Shown: positions 1-8,725 of the stretch, piece by piece
Numbering within the stretch: position 1 is the first letter of the stretch
Layout of the letters: each line of letters opens with the position of its first letter
Origin: Opitutus sp.
GTDB lineage: Bacteria > Verrucomicrobiota > Verrucomicrobiae > Opitutales > Opitutaceae
NCBI GenBank assembly: GCA_009695065.1
Contig: SIBR01000001.1
Coordinates: 62,001-126,000, forward strand
Direction: 5' to 3'
DNA length: 64,000 nt
Translations under genes and position numbers: made by a program
Notes under the pieces: model-generated
What the model saw: the letters and a program-made list of their open reading frames with translations, nothing else
Told to the model about the DNA's origin: nothing
The model's database searches: none

Positions 1-1003
1 GTCCGTCCTTCTCGCTGTGCAGCAGGGCATCGGCGAGCGCGGCATCCTCGCTGGCCGTCGCCCCGCGCCGCATCGATCCGGCCAGCGCCTCGGTTTCGAG
101 GATGCTTTTGCTGACGCGCACCAGCCGTTCGGGACTCGCGCCGATGAAACTCGGCCCCGCGCCCCGGGTGAACGAAAACGAATAACAGTCTGGAAACCTC
201 TCCCGCAGCCCGTTGAGCATTTCCAGGGGATGCAGCGGCTCGTCCGCTTGGACATCCTGCGCACGCGCCAGGACGATCTTTTTGAAATCGCCGGCCGCGA
301 TGCGCTGCACCGCCTGCCCCACCGCCGCGCGATAGTCCCCCGCCTCGCTCGTCGTAAGGCGACGCGGGGCCCGAGGGGAACTCGGCGCGTCCGCCGGCTT
401 CTCGACCGCCCGGACGCCGGCCATGCCACGCGCGCCCCGATAGTCGAAGCGGGTAAACTTGCCATGGGCCCGCCACACGCGCTCGGCCATACCGTCGAGG
501 TCCGAATCCGGTGCGATCACCAGATTTGCCACCGCGGTCGAGGTGGCTCCGGCGCGCGCCACCTGCCACCGGGGCACAAATGCGCTGGCCGGCGCAAAGG
601 GCTCCCCGGCCTCACGCTCGTCGTGAAACGTAAAACCCGCGAAGAAATGCGGTCCGCCAAACGGGGCCGCGACGTCGCCCACTGCGATCGTGTGTGTGAG
701 CGTTTCGTCGATCCACGTTTGCACGTCGGCAAAACGCGTCGCCCCGCGCCCCGTGAACGTCGCCGCCACTTCCGCGCCCGCCACCGCGCTCTCGATGCTC
801 GGCCGCTCGGCGTAGAAGTGCGGCGCCGCCGGTTCGAAAATCGACTCGAGGACGGCCAGCGGATCGAGCGCGTCGACGGCGAGCGAAATGCTGACGAGCT
901 TCGGATGGCGATCCCGCGCCGCCGCCGCCCGGCATTCGCCGAGGAACGCCCGCAACGCCACCGGAGAGGCGTCTTGCGCCGGGTGCAGCGGGAGGATGGT
1001 CAC
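1..1003 (-). CDS. menF: Isochorismate synthase, C-terminus cut off by window edge
   Basis: Chorismate-binding family enzyme that converts chorismate to isochorismate, the entry step to menaquinone (or a catechol siderophore). About 334 codons are visible, starting from a GTG at 1001-1003. Recognisable blocks are FKKIVLARAQDV, FIGASPERLV and the LETEALAGSMRRG block that precedes the catalytic end of isochorismate synthases; the last third lies outside the window. The start is not certain: a GGAGG lies 17 bases upstream, rather far, and an 11-codon ATG mini-frame (MKRRRKAKDSS) ends in a TGA that overlaps this GTG. The gene sits 90 bp downstream of metG on the same strand. Anthranilate or aminodeoxychorismate synthase are less likely because the FxGASPERL and GSMRRG context fits the MenF/DhbC group. 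The name is from family knowledge. Confidence 0.8.
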   Translation of the reverse strand, partial: MTILPLHPAQDASPVALRAFLGECRAAAARDRHPKLVSISLAVDALDPLAVLESIFEPAAPHFYAERPSIESAVAGAEVAATFTGRGATRFADVQTWIDETLTHTIAVGDVAAPFGGPHFFAGFTFHDEREAGEPFAPASAFVPRWQVARAGATSTAVANLVIAPDSDLDGMAERVWRAHGKFTRFDYRGARGMAGVRAVEKPADAPSSPRAPRRLTTSEAGDYRAAVGQAVQRIAAGDFKKIVLARAQDVQADEPLHPLEMLNGLRERFPDCYSFSFTRGAGPSFIGASPERLVRVSKSILETEALAGSMRRGATASEDAALADALLHSEKDG

Positions 1004-1034
1004 GATGAATCTTTCGCTTTCCTCCTTCGCTTCA

Positions 1035-1071
1035 TCTTTCTCCCTTCACCGGCGCTGACGAAGGAGAAAGA
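1035..1071 (-). repeat. Inverted repeat between metG and menF
   Basis: TCTTTCTCCCTTC at 1035-1047 faces GAAGGAGAAAGA at 1060-1071, differing by one extra C, with a 12-base loop. It lies in the 90-bp gap between metG and menF. No T-run follows on either strand, so a factor-independent terminator is not well supported; it may be an attenuating hairpin or a chance product of the AG-rich spacer, which also repeats GGAGAAAGAT at 1063-1072 and 1082-1091. Confidence 0.3.
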
Positions 1072-1093
1072 TAAAGAGAAAGGAGAAAGATTG

Positions 1094-2641
1094 CTACGCC
1101 GTCTTCACCGGCGCCTTTTCCGGCGGCGCCGGCCGCGGGAAGAGCACGAGTGCGGGGGCGACCTTCGCTCCGTCGAGCCGGGAACCCCAATTCAACTCGT
1201 CGCGCCACGCCGGGCCCGGCACGTAACCGAGCACCCCGTTGATTTTCTCGGTGGTCGCCGGGGTGACGTGGCGGATCAGCGCCACGCTCAGGCGGAGCGC
1301 CTCGGTCATCGTGGCGAGCGCCGTGCGCAGCAGGGCCTGATCCTTCGCTTCGGAGGATTTGCCGAGCTTCCACGGCGCGCGCTTCTCGACGTAGGCGTTC
1401 GTCTCGGTCAGGAAATGCATCGCGCGCTCGAGCGCGGTGTGAAACTGAAAGCCCTCGCAGAAGGTGATGAATTCGTCGCGAGTTTTGTCCCACAGGGCAT
1501 GCAGCGAACGCTCCAGATCTTCCGCCACCTCGGCCGCCGGCACGACTCCGCCGGCGAAGCGCGTGGTCATGTTGAGCGCGCGGTTCACGAGGTTGCCGAA
1601 ATTGTTCGCGAGTTCGCTGTTGTAGCGGACGAGGAATTGCTCGCGGGTGAAATCGCTGTCCTGGCCGACGTTCATCTCCCGAATCAGGAAATAACGAAAG
1701 GCATCGGCGCCAAATTCGTCCACGAGATCCAGCGGGTTGAGGGCGTTGCCCGTGCTCTTCGACATCTTCGCCCCGCTCTGCATCCACCAGCCGTGCACGA
1801 GCAGGCCCTGCGGCAGCGGAATCCCCGCGGCCTGCAGTATGATCGGCCAGTAGACCGCGTGGGGCGGCACGAGGATGTCCTTGCCGATGACGTGATAGGT
1901 CGCCGGCCAGATCCCCGGCTGGTCCGCGACGGCGGAGTAGTAGTTGAGCAGCGCGTCGAACCAGACGTAGGTCACGTATTCCCCGTCGAACGGCAGCGGG
2001 ATGCCCCACTCCAACCGCGCGCGCGGCCGGGAAATACAGAGGTCGTTCAACGGCTCCTTGAGGAATTCCAGCACCTGCTTCTGGCGGTAGCGCGGGAAGA
2101 CAAAATCCTCGTGACTCGTCAGAAATTCGATGAGCCAGTCCTGATAGGAACGCAGCTTGAAGAAGTAGTTCGATTCGGTGAGCTCCGTGACTTCGCCGAA
2201 AATCTCGGGCCACGATCCACCCGGCCGCCGGTCTTTTTCCTGCAGGAACTGCTCCTGCCGCGTGGAGTAAAATCCCCGGTATTCCGCTTTGTAGATTTCC
2301 CCCTTGTCGAAGAGTTTTTGCAGCACCTGGTGCACGACTTTCTTATGCCGCTCCTCTGTCGTACGGATGAAGTCGTCGTTGGAGATATTGAGCCGTTGCA
2401 GGAGCGTCCGGAACTCGCCGCTCACCTGATCCGCATACTGCGGGGGCTCGATGCCCAGCTTGCGCGCGCTCGCCTGCACCTTCTGGCCGTGCTCGTCCGT
2501 GCCGGTGAGAAAATGCACGCGGTCGCCCAGTTGCCGCCGAAACCGGGCAATGACGTCCGTCAGCACCTTTTCGTAGGCGTGGCCCAGGTGCGGCGAACCG
2601 TTCACGTAGTCGATGGCGGTCGTGATGTAGAAGGACTTCAT
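1094..2641 (-). CDS. metG: Methionine--tRNA ligase
   Basis: Charges tRNA-Met with methionine in the cytoplasm; 515 residues. The class I signatures are clear: HLGH at residues 18-21, GTDEHGQKV shortly after, and KMSKS at 292-296. The zinc-knuckle region reads GFYSTRQEQ, so the CxxC pairs of zinc-containing MetRS forms are absent. The chain ends soon after the anticodon-binding helices and has no C-terminal EMAP-like tRNA-binding domain, as in short bacterial MetRS. The start is set at MKSFYITTAIDYVNG, where the Rossmann fold begins; the frame stays open upstream to 2836 but that stretch has no homology-like features. The gene lies divergent from the sensor kinase at 2782 and upstream of menF. 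Confidence 0.95.
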   Translation of the reverse strand: MKSFYITTAIDYVNGSPHLGHAYEKVLTDVIARFRRQLGDRVHFLTGTDEHGQKVQASARKLGIEPPQYADQVSGEFRTLLQRLNISNDDFIRTTEERHKKVVHQVLQKLFDKGEIYKAEYRGFYSTRQEQFLQEKDRRPGGSWPEIFGEVTELTESNYFFKLRSYQDWLIEFLTSHEDFVFPRYRQKQVLEFLKEPLNDLCISRPRARLEWGIPLPFDGEYVTYVWFDALLNYYSAVADQPGIWPATYHVIGKDILVPPHAVYWPIILQAAGIPLPQGLLVHGWWMQSGAKMSKSTGNALNPLDLVDEFGADAFRYFLIREMNVGQDSDFTREQFLVRYNSELANNFGNLVNRALNMTTRFAGGVVPAAEVAEDLERSLHALWDKTRDEFITFCEGFQFHTALERAMHFLTETNAYVEKRAPWKLGKSSEAKDQALLRTALATMTEALRLSVALIRHVTPATTEKINGVLGYVPGPAWRDELNWGSRLDGAKVAPALVLFPRPAPPEKAPVKTA

Positions 2642-2781
2642 GCAGAGCCGGTCACCCAAAACCCGACCGCGCGAAAAGTCGAAAGATTTGCGGCCGGCGA
2701 CCGCCCTCCGCAAGTGGGAGTCGGTCGCGTGCCGGCGTTGACGCCCCGTCGCCCCCCCGGCAATCTCGCGCTTTCTGAAGT

Positions 2782-3825
2782 ATGAATCCGCTGCCGCGTT
2801 GCCTCGCGCTGGCGCTGTTCGTCGCCCTGGCCGCACTGGTTGCCCTGCTTGCGGGCTCGATCTGGCGGAGTGCCCAGAGGGAATCGGCCGAGGTGGGTGG
2901 GGCGGCCGAGCGCGGCAGTACGGCGGAGACCGGCTCGCGGCGCGCAGTCATCCATTCGCAACGCCTCGCCCTGGGGCTGGCCAGTGCGGCCCTGGTCCTG
3001 ACGTTGATCATGATCGTGGCCGGCCGGCCGCCGCGCGCCAACGACGCGCCCCCGCCCTTCGCGATCGCCCGTTCCGAAATCGGCACCCTGGCCCGCTTGG
3101 CGGAGACGTCGGGGGCACAAAGCGCGGCGCTCGACCGGGAACGCGACGTCCGGCGGCTCGCCGAGGAGGATGCAGAACTCCAGCAGCACCTTCTGGCCCA
3201 GTCGCTCGAAGAGAAGATTCGCCTCGGGCGCGACCTGCACGACGGCATCATCCAGTCGCTTTACGCGGTCGGCCTCACGCTGGAATCGGTGCGGGCGATC
3301 GTTAAATCGGATCCGGAAGACGCCGACCGGCGTCTCGAGCAAATCCGCACCAGCCTCAACAATGCCATCCGTGACGTGCGAGCCTATATCGGTGGGTTGA
3401 CCCCCGCCAACCTCCGACGCTCCGACTTCGCCCGCGCGATCGGGAGCTTGCTGGCCGAATTGAGCGCAAGCCGGGAGGCGCAGCTCGACGTCAACATCGA
3501 TGAAGAGGCGGCCGCCCGGCTCACGCCCGACCAGAGTATTGAGGCGCTGCAAATCGTGCGCGAGGCCGCCAGCAACGCCCTGCGTCACGGCGGAGCGTCG
3601 CGGATCACTGAACGCGTCCACCAAAGCGATCGCGAAATCTGCCTGCTCGTGCAGGACAACGGCGGCGGCTTTGACGCCTCCTCGCGTCGCGACGGCGGCC
3701 ACGGTTTGGGCAACATGCAGGCCCGCGCCGAGCGTCTCGGCGCCTCGCTCCGCGTCACCAGCCGGCCGGGCGAAGGCACCCGCGTCATTGCCATCCTGCC
3801 GATCCTCGCCCCGACCACCGCATGA
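2782..3825 (+). CDS. NarX/DesK-type sensor histidine kinase
   Basis: Membrane sensor kinase of the HisKA_3 group, 347 residues. Two hydrophobic segments (about residues 7-25 and 62-82) flank a short outer loop of about 35 residues, so little extracytoplasmic sensing surface exists. A short coiled linker leads to the dimerisation box GRDLHDGIIQSL with the phospho-accepting His153, then the N-box EAASNALRHG and the G-boxes DNGGGFD and GHGLGNMQARAERLG of the HATPase domain. The stop overlaps the start of the response regulator by 4 bp (ATGA), so the two were translated as a coupled pair. The stimulus cannot be told from sequence. Since the partner gene is frameshifted, the pathway may no longer work. 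Confidence 0.9.
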   Translation: MNPLPRCLALALFVALAALVALLAGSIWRSAQRESAEVGGAAERGSTAETGSRRAVIHSQRLALGLASAALVLTLIMIVAGRPPRANDAPPPFAIARSEIGTLARLAETSGAQSAALDRERDVRRLAEEDAELQQHLLAQSLEEKIRLGRDLHDGIIQSLYAVGLTLESVRAIVKSDPEDADRRLEQIRTSLNNAIRDVRAYIGGLTPANLRRSDFARAIGSLLAELSASREAQLDVNIDEEAAARLTPDQSIEALQIVREAASNALRHGGASRITERVHQSDREICLLVQDNGGGFDASSRRDGGHGLGNMQARAERLGASLRVTSRPGEGTRVIAILPILAPTTA

Positions 3826-4476
3826 TCCCCGACCCAACAAAACCCCCGGTCACGGTGCTCCTGATCGACGACAGCGAAGTGGTCCGCGCGGGCCTGCGCA
3901 CCCTGCTGGGGACCGACGCGGCGGTTGCGATCGTCGGGGAGGCCGCGACAGTTGCCAGTGGGGTTGAGGCGGTGCCCGGTTGCGTCCGGATCTCGTCCTG
4001 CTCGATATCCGGCTGCCGGATGGCACGGGCTTCGAGGCCTGCCGGCAGATTTTGAAACACGCGCCAGATACCCGCGTGCTGATTCTATCCTCGATTGCCG
4101 ACGACGCCACGGTGGACGAGGCGATTCGCTCCGGGGCCAACGGCTATCTGTTGAAGGAAATCGACGGTCGTGGCTTGGTGAACGCGGTCCGCGATGTCGC
4201 CGCCGGCAAATCTATCCTCGATCCGGCGATCACGGCCCGGGTGATGCGACTGGTAAGGGCCGGAGGGGGGGCCGCGACGCGCTCGACGCCCTGTCGTCCC
4301 ATGAAAATCGGGTGCTCGCCCTGATCGCCGAGGGCGGCACGAACAAGGAGGTCGGCGCCAAACTCGGCCTGAGCGAAAAGACCGTGAAGAATTACCTCAG
4401 TGCGGTGTTCGAGAAACTTCACGTCTCGCGCCGCGCCGAGGCCGCGGTGATCTACGCCCAGGAAAAAAACCGCTGA
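3822..4476 (+). pseudogene. NarL/LuxR-family response regulator, two frameshifts
   Basis: The sequence reads as one response regulator only if two single-base losses are repaired. Frame 1 gives the receiver start (VTVLLIDDSEVVRAGL, acidic pair D16-D17). Near 3973-3980 the reading moves to a second frame with LRPDLVLLDIRLPDG (phospho-accepting Asp) and GANGYLLKE. At the G7 run 4265-4271 it moves to a third frame with the LuxR-type helix-turn-helix: NRVLALIAEGG, GLSEKTVKNYLSAVFEKL. Adding one G to the run restores the last junction exactly. All domain landmarks survive, so decay is recent or the bases are consensus errors. It overlaps the kinase gene by 4 bp. A small dyad, CGAGCT-AAA-AGCTCG, follows at 4494-4508. 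Confidence 0.85.
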
Positions 4477-4602
4477 CGACGGGCGACGGGGGGCGAGCTA
4501 AAAGCTCGTAGGGCGCGGAGCGAACGTCAAAGGTGCCGGCACGCGCCCGAATCCGGACGATCCCGCGGCACCGCGGTTCCCTGCCATCCATCCGAAATCG
4601 AA

Positions 4603-4789
4603 ATGAAATACGTCGAATACAAAATCGTGGAGGAGGTGAGCATCGAGCGCTTCGAAAAGGCGATCAACGAACTGATCCGGCAGGGCTGGCAACCCCCACG
4701 GCAACCTCGTGATCCTTCCCCGACACGACAACGAGATCGCCGACGGCCTCTTCCAGGCGATGGTCAAGCCGGCGCCGGACGCGGGCTAA
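4603..4789 (+). pseudogene. Small DUF1737-like protein gene, one frameshift
   Basis: Starts MKYVEYKIVEEVSIERFEKA and continues with NELIRQGWQP, then the frame breaks at a C5 run (4693-4697). Taking one C away gives the continuation HGNLVILPRH...LFQAMVKPAPDAG ending in TAA at 4787-4789, about 61 residues in all. The GWQPxG and QAMVK pattern matches the small cytoplasmic DUF1737 family of unknown function. As read, the first frame runs on to 4929 with unrelated sequence. It lies 126 bp after the broken response regulator, so three frameshifts fall within 730 bp here. Assignment to DUF1737 is from memory of the family pattern. Confidence 0.6.
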
Positions 4790-4808
4790 CTACCCGAACG
4801 CCGGCGCC

Positions 4809-6608
4809 TCAAATCGCCGTTGGGCTGGAGTCTCCGAGCCTTTCGAGACCGTCTTCCCTGCTGACCGCGCCAAGCTTCCGCTCCTCCGCGCTCAGGGTCA
4901 GGGCATGGATTCGCGCGTCGGTCATGTAGAACTTGAGGCGAATCTCTTTGCCCAACAGCTGGTGCAGATCGGCCCGGTCCTTCCACCGCACCGGAAAGTC
5001 GAGAGCGTTGCCCTGGATGTCCACGCCATCCGCCGCGGTGAACCCAGGAATCGGCTGCCAGTCGCGCGTCAACGCCTCCACGCGAATCGATCCCTTCGCC
5101 CACGTGGCCGCGTTTAGATACACCCGGGGATGTTCCACCTTGAACGGCTTCGTCACCACCCGGGAGGGCCCGGAACGAGGCGCGCCGGTTTCCAGCGACA
5201 CGAACCGGTCCCGCTTGAACGTGGCCAGCGCCGCCCCGCATCTGACCACGGCCGGGTCGAGATCCGCCTCACCCGCACTGTGCAGAAAATTGAGCGCCGC
5301 GTAGTAGAGGTAGACCGTGTCGTTGACGACGATGGGCTCGGGTTGGGTGCAGGCCATCGCCATGTAGTCGTAATATCCCGTGGCGCCAGATGGGATGAAG
5401 GGCGTGCCCCGGCAAACCCGGGTGAAGTTGACCCCGTCCCGGCTGGTGGCGAGTTCCACGTCGATCGATTCCTTGGTCAGATGAAACACGCTCACGTAAC
5501 CGACGTAGATCCCGCCGAATTTATGCGCTGAAAATTGGTAGAGCTCCGTGTCGGCGGGATCGTCCGGTTCCATGCTGAGGATCGGGCGGTGATTTTTCCA
5601 AACCCGGAGATCATCGCTCTCGGCATAGGCATAGGTGCGATAGTAGCGGTCCAGCCGCTTCCGCTCGCGATCCCCCTCGTCGGCGATCAGATGCTCGCCA
5701 AACTCCGGATTCGTGCGGCGATAGATCACCCACTTTCCCTTGGCGGGGTCGTAAATAATATTCATGAGGCAGTCGTCTCCCACTCCCGAGACATCGTTGG
5801 GCGACTGCCAGATCGGGACGCTGCCACAGGTCCATTTGATCCCGTCCGGCGAGGTGGCGATATGCGCTCCCCGGCGGTGATCCTGGACGATTGCCAGGCC
5901 GACAAACTTCTCCCCGGCGTTCCGCGGTTGGGGATTTTTCACCACCGACCAAAAGAAGGCCTTCTTGCCCTGCGGCGGCATGACCCGGCTTGGCTCGATG
6001 AATCTGCCTTTTGCCTGGGAATCCGCCGGCGCAATCATGTCGCTCGCGAAGACAATGTTGTGATCGCGCCGTCCGCCAATCTCGATGGCCCCCAATTCCG
6101 GCTTGTTCCACTGCACGCCGTCGGTGGACGTAAGATAAACCATGTAGGCGGCATTGCCCCCCACGCGATTCGAGCGCCAGTCGCTTCCCGCCCTCGCCCA
6201 CATCTTGAACAGTTTGTCCTCCTTGTCGTACATCGTGGTGTAGGGCTGCATATTGTTGCCCTCCCACCAGCGGTCGCAGCGGACAACGGGATTTAACAGG
6301 TGCTTTTTCGGCTGATGCAGCCGCCGCGAAACCCCGGGCGTCACCTCGATCATTTTGTTGTCGAGGAAAAGTTCCGTCACGTGGCTCGCCTTCGCCACGG
6401 GAGTACCGGTGACTGGGATCGCTTCCGCCGCCCGGGCCGAGAGCTGCCCGCCCAAAACCGAGCCGACGCCGGCTGCCGCGGTGATTTGCAGAAAGTCGCG
6501 GCGGTTTAAACGCGGGAGCTTGTCCGAGGTAGGCTGGCCGGACCGGCTGGACGTTTTCGATCCGGAGTCTTGGGATTCAACAGGGGGGGCGGGTGGGATT
6601 TTCGACAT
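4809..6608 (-). CDS. Tat-exported glycosyl hydrolase-like protein
   Basis: 599-residue protein with a twin-arginine signal: a polar leader, then NRRDFLQITAAAG (RR at 36-37) and an Ala-rich stretch ending near SARAAEA. The body has features of five-bladed beta-propeller glycosidases of the GH32/GH43/GH68 type, such as repeated aromatic/Asp strands (STDGVQWNKPELG, HIATSPDGIKW, ATSRDGVNF), each resembling the [ST]xDGxxW turn seen in these propellers. I cannot place the three catalytic acids with confidence. The C-terminal about 130 residues form a further beta region. Start supported by AAGGA seven bases upstream of ATG. It is divergent from the DUF1080 gene, another likely carbohydrate-active exported protein. 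Substrate unknown. Confidence 0.65.
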   Translation of the reverse strand: MSKIPPAPPVESQDSGSKTSSRSGQPTSDKLPRLNRRDFLQITAAAGVGSVLGGQLSARAAEAIPVTGTPVAKASHVTELFLDNKMIEVTPGVSRRLHQPKKHLLNPVVRCDRWWEGNNMQPYTTMYDKEDKLFKMWARAGSDWRSNRVGGNAAYMVYLTSTDGVQWNKPELGAIEIGGRRDHNIVFASDMIAPADSQAKGRFIEPSRVMPPQGKKAFFWSVVKNPQPRNAGEKFVGLAIVQDHRRGAHIATSPDGIKWTCGSVPIWQSPNDVSGVGDDCLMNIIYDPAKGKWVIYRRTNPEFGEHLIADEGDRERKRLDRYYRTYAYAESDDLRVWKNHRPILSMEPDDPADTELYQFSAHKFGGIYVGYVSVFHLTKESIDVELATSRDGVNFTRVCRGTPFIPSGATGYYDYMAMACTQPEPIVVNDTVYLYYAALNFLHSAGEADLDPAVVRCGAALATFKRDRFVSLETGAPRSGPSRVVTKPFKVEHPRVYLNAATWAKGSIRVEALTRDWQPIPGFTAADGVDIQGNALDFPVRWKDRADLHQLLGKEIRLKFYMTDARIHALTLSAEERKLGAVSREDGLERLGDSSPTAI

Positions 6609-7042
6609 AAATTCCTTCAGATGGACTGTCTCATGATTTCAGCGACGACTTCGATCACTCGCCTGCCCCGTGAAGCCGGGGCCGATGCGCAGGCCGTGAC
6701 GCCGTTCCCACCAATATCCGGCAATCTTGCCCTCCGCCGTGAAAACCAGACGGCGCACGGCGGAGAAAATTTTCATTTGGCGAGCGTTAAAGACCGGCCC
6801 GGGGTTTCGTTTCGTGAACAAGGACAACCACGCACCAGCGGGAATCAACGTCGAACTCATTGCGACGAAGAGGTTGGGCGCGTCTCATTTTTCGAATTGC
6901 AGGGCTCGTGTTGGCGGCCGGCGGGTCATGCCATTTTTGCCTCAATTTTGCGCCGAGTACACGCACATTACGCGATCATCGTTGCCCTCCGAATGTCCAC
7001 CGTGCGATATGAAATCCCCCCAACCTCTGCCCGCCCCTCGCG
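6609..7042. other. Divergent intergenic region, no gene seen
   Basis: 434 bp between the divergent Tat-protein gene and the DUF1080 gene. It must hold both promoters. Short open frames exist on both strands (for example 6639-6860 minus), but none has a family pattern or convincing ribosome binding site. I see no clear -35/-10 pair or operator. Confidence 0.5.
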
Positions 7043-7717
7043 ATGATCACCCTGTTTCCCCGTCGTCTCCTTCTCACCGTCGGCCTCAGCCTCGCCGTCG
7101 CCGCCGGCCTCGATGCCGCCCCTAGGGCCCATCCGGATACCGCCGGCTGGAAGCCGCTCCTGGCCGCGGATTGCTCCGATGCGGTCACGAAGCCCGGCGA
7201 CTGGGCCTTTGCAGACGGCGTGCTCGTCGCCAGGACGCACGAGACCCTCTGGACCAGGAAATCCTACACCAATTTTGTCCTCGATCTGGAGTTCAAGGTC
7301 GCGAAGGAGGCGAACAGCGGGGTGTTTCTGCGGTCGGGCAGCATCAAGGACGTGCTGGCCGCGCTCGAAATCCAGGTCCATGAGAACCAGGATGGTGCGC
7401 TCTACGGAATGGTGGGCGCCATTTACAACGCCCAGCCACCGTCGAAAGCCATGGCCAGGCCGGTCGGCGAATGGAATCGCTTCACGATCACCTGCCACGA
7501 AAACCACGTGTCACTCATCTTCAACGGCGAGGAGGTCTTCGACGCCGACCTCAACCGGTGGAACGAGGCACACGTGAATCCCGACGGAACCAGGAACAAA
7601 TTCCCCAAGGCGTTGAAAGATTTCAGCCGCGTCGGCCCGATTGGCTTCCAAGGCCTTCATGGCAAGGCACAGGCGCCCGTTTGGTATCGCAACATCCGAA
7701 TCCTGGAAACGAAGTAG
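7043..7717 (+). CDS. DUF1080 exported protein
   Basis: 224 residues with an N-terminal signal peptide (RRLLLTVGLSLAVAAG, cleavage probably after DAA). The rest is one DUF1080 domain, a concanavalin-like beta-sandwich common in planctomycetes and Verrucomicrobia and now linked to 3-keto-glycoside hydrolysis. Typical landmarks: WKPLLAAD near the start, TNFVLDLEFKVAKEANSGVFLRSG, a central VGEWNRFTITCHENHVSLIFNG, and the terminal GPIGFQGLHGKAQAPVWYRNIRI. Likely periplasmic or outer surface, acting on sugars or glycosides. It stands divergent from the exported glycosidase-like protein, which suits a joint role in glycan use. The precise substrate is not shown by the sequence. Confidence 0.85.
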   Translation: MITLFPRRLLLTVGLSLAVAAGLDAAPRAHPDTAGWKPLLAADCSDAVTKPGDWAFADGVLVARTHETLWTRKSYTNFVLDLEFKVAKEANSGVFLRSGSIKDVLAALEIQVHENQDGALYGMVGAIYNAQPPSKAMARPVGEWNRFTITCHENHVSLIFNGEEVFDADLNRWNEAHVNPDGTRNKFPKALKDFSRVGPIGFQGLHGKAQAPVWYRNIRILETK

Positions 7718-8037
7718 CGCCGGTTCCACGCGAGGTCGGGTTCATCACGGCCGCGCGTTTTCGACGCAGCACCCCTTCCGCAGGGGATGCATGGTCTGTC
7801 CGCTTTTGTGGCCAGAGTAACGGCCCCTCGGGCCCGATCTACCTCTGACAGCAATGGTGCTCAGGAAGGGCCGCACAAATCAACGCCTCGTCCAAGAGGG
7901 CCACGAAGCCGCCGCTCCCGCCAGCCCCTGACGACGGGATCGGCGGCGCTCACGGCAGAGTCGCATGGGGTGGAGGCCGACGCCCCCGGCAGTTCCTGAT
8001 TTCACGCGTGCGGCGTTTCTGTTTTGGTTGCGCCTTC
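7718..8037. other. Intergenic region, no gene seen
   Basis: 320 bp between the DUF1080 gene and the HD-domain gene. Only short frames without family patterns were found. GC content stays high and no repeat shared with the rest of the window was noticed. Confidence 0.45.
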
Positions 8038-8652
8038 ATGAACGAATCCCCCGCCGAACGCCTCGCGCGCCAGATCGAGTTCATCGCCGAGTGCGATCAA
8101 CTGAAGGAAATCATCCGCCAGACGCTCAACACCCGGAGCCGCCGCGCGGAAAACGATGCCGAGCACTCGTGGCATCTCTGCCTCTGCGTCATCGTCCTCG
8201 CGGAACACGCCAACCATCCCGCCCTCGATATCCTGCGTGTGCTGAAAATGCTCATCGTCCACGATCTCGTCGAAATCGACGCGGGCGACACCTTCGGCTA
8301 CGACACTGCCGGCCAGGCGGACCAGCATGCCCGCGAATGCCTCGCGGCCGACCGCATCTTCGCGCTGCTGCCGGAGGATCAGGCGCGGGAGTTTCGGACC
8401 CTGTGGGATGAATTCGAGGCGCAGCAAACCGCTGAGGCCGCGTTTGCCCTCGCCTGCGATCGCTTCCAGCCCGTGCTGCTCAACTGTCGCGCGCAGGGCG
8501 GCGGCTGGAAAAAGCACGGCGTCACGCAGGACCGCGTCGTGGCGCGCAATTCAAAAATCGCCGCGGGCTCGGCCGCCCTCTGGACCCACACCGAGCGCAT
8601 GATCCAGGCCGCGGCCGACGCCGGCCACCTCGCGAAGCCGCCCGCCGCCTGA
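8038..8652 (+). CDS. HD-domain hydrolase, YfbR/HDDC2-like 5'-nucleotidase
   Basis: 204 residues. Metal ligands of the HD superfamily are visible: His43 in DAEHSWH, the His75-Asp76 pair in LIVHDLVEIDAGDT, and a later Asp in ALACDRFQPVL. This order and the short all-helical length fit the YfbR/HDDC2 group, which removes phosphate from deoxynucleoside monophosphates. It would act in the cytoplasm in nucleotide turnover. The ATG at 8038 (MNESPAERLARQIEF) is preferred to a GTG at 8008 because the family begins near this point. The neighbours downstream (RidA, amidase, purine permease, nucleoside symporter) also deal with nucleobases or amides. Substrate specificity is inferred. Confidence 0.8.
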   Translation: MNESPAERLARQIEFIAECDQLKEIIRQTLNTRSRRAENDAEHSWHLCLCVIVLAEHANHPALDILRVLKMLIVHDLVEIDAGDTFGYDTAGQADQHARECLAADRIFALLPEDQAREFRTLWDEFEAQQTAEAAFALACDRFQPVLLNCRAQGGGWKKHGVTQDRVVARNSKIAAGSAALWTHTERMIQAAADAGHLAKPPAA

Positions 8653-8725
8653 CCCGGCCGCCCGCGGCGGGGATTTTCTTTTGGGTTTGTCCGCGTCGCT
8701 TCGCGGACAAACCCACCGCCTGGCC

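Noticed and set aside
17..2785. 922-codon open frame on the plus strand
   Set aside because: It lies antisense to menF and metG, has Arg/His/Pro-biased composition and no family pattern; a typical shadow frame in high-GC DNA.
6639..6860. Possible 73-codon minus-strand gene in the divergent intergenic region
   Set aside because: No recognisable pattern, no ribosome binding site, composition like background.
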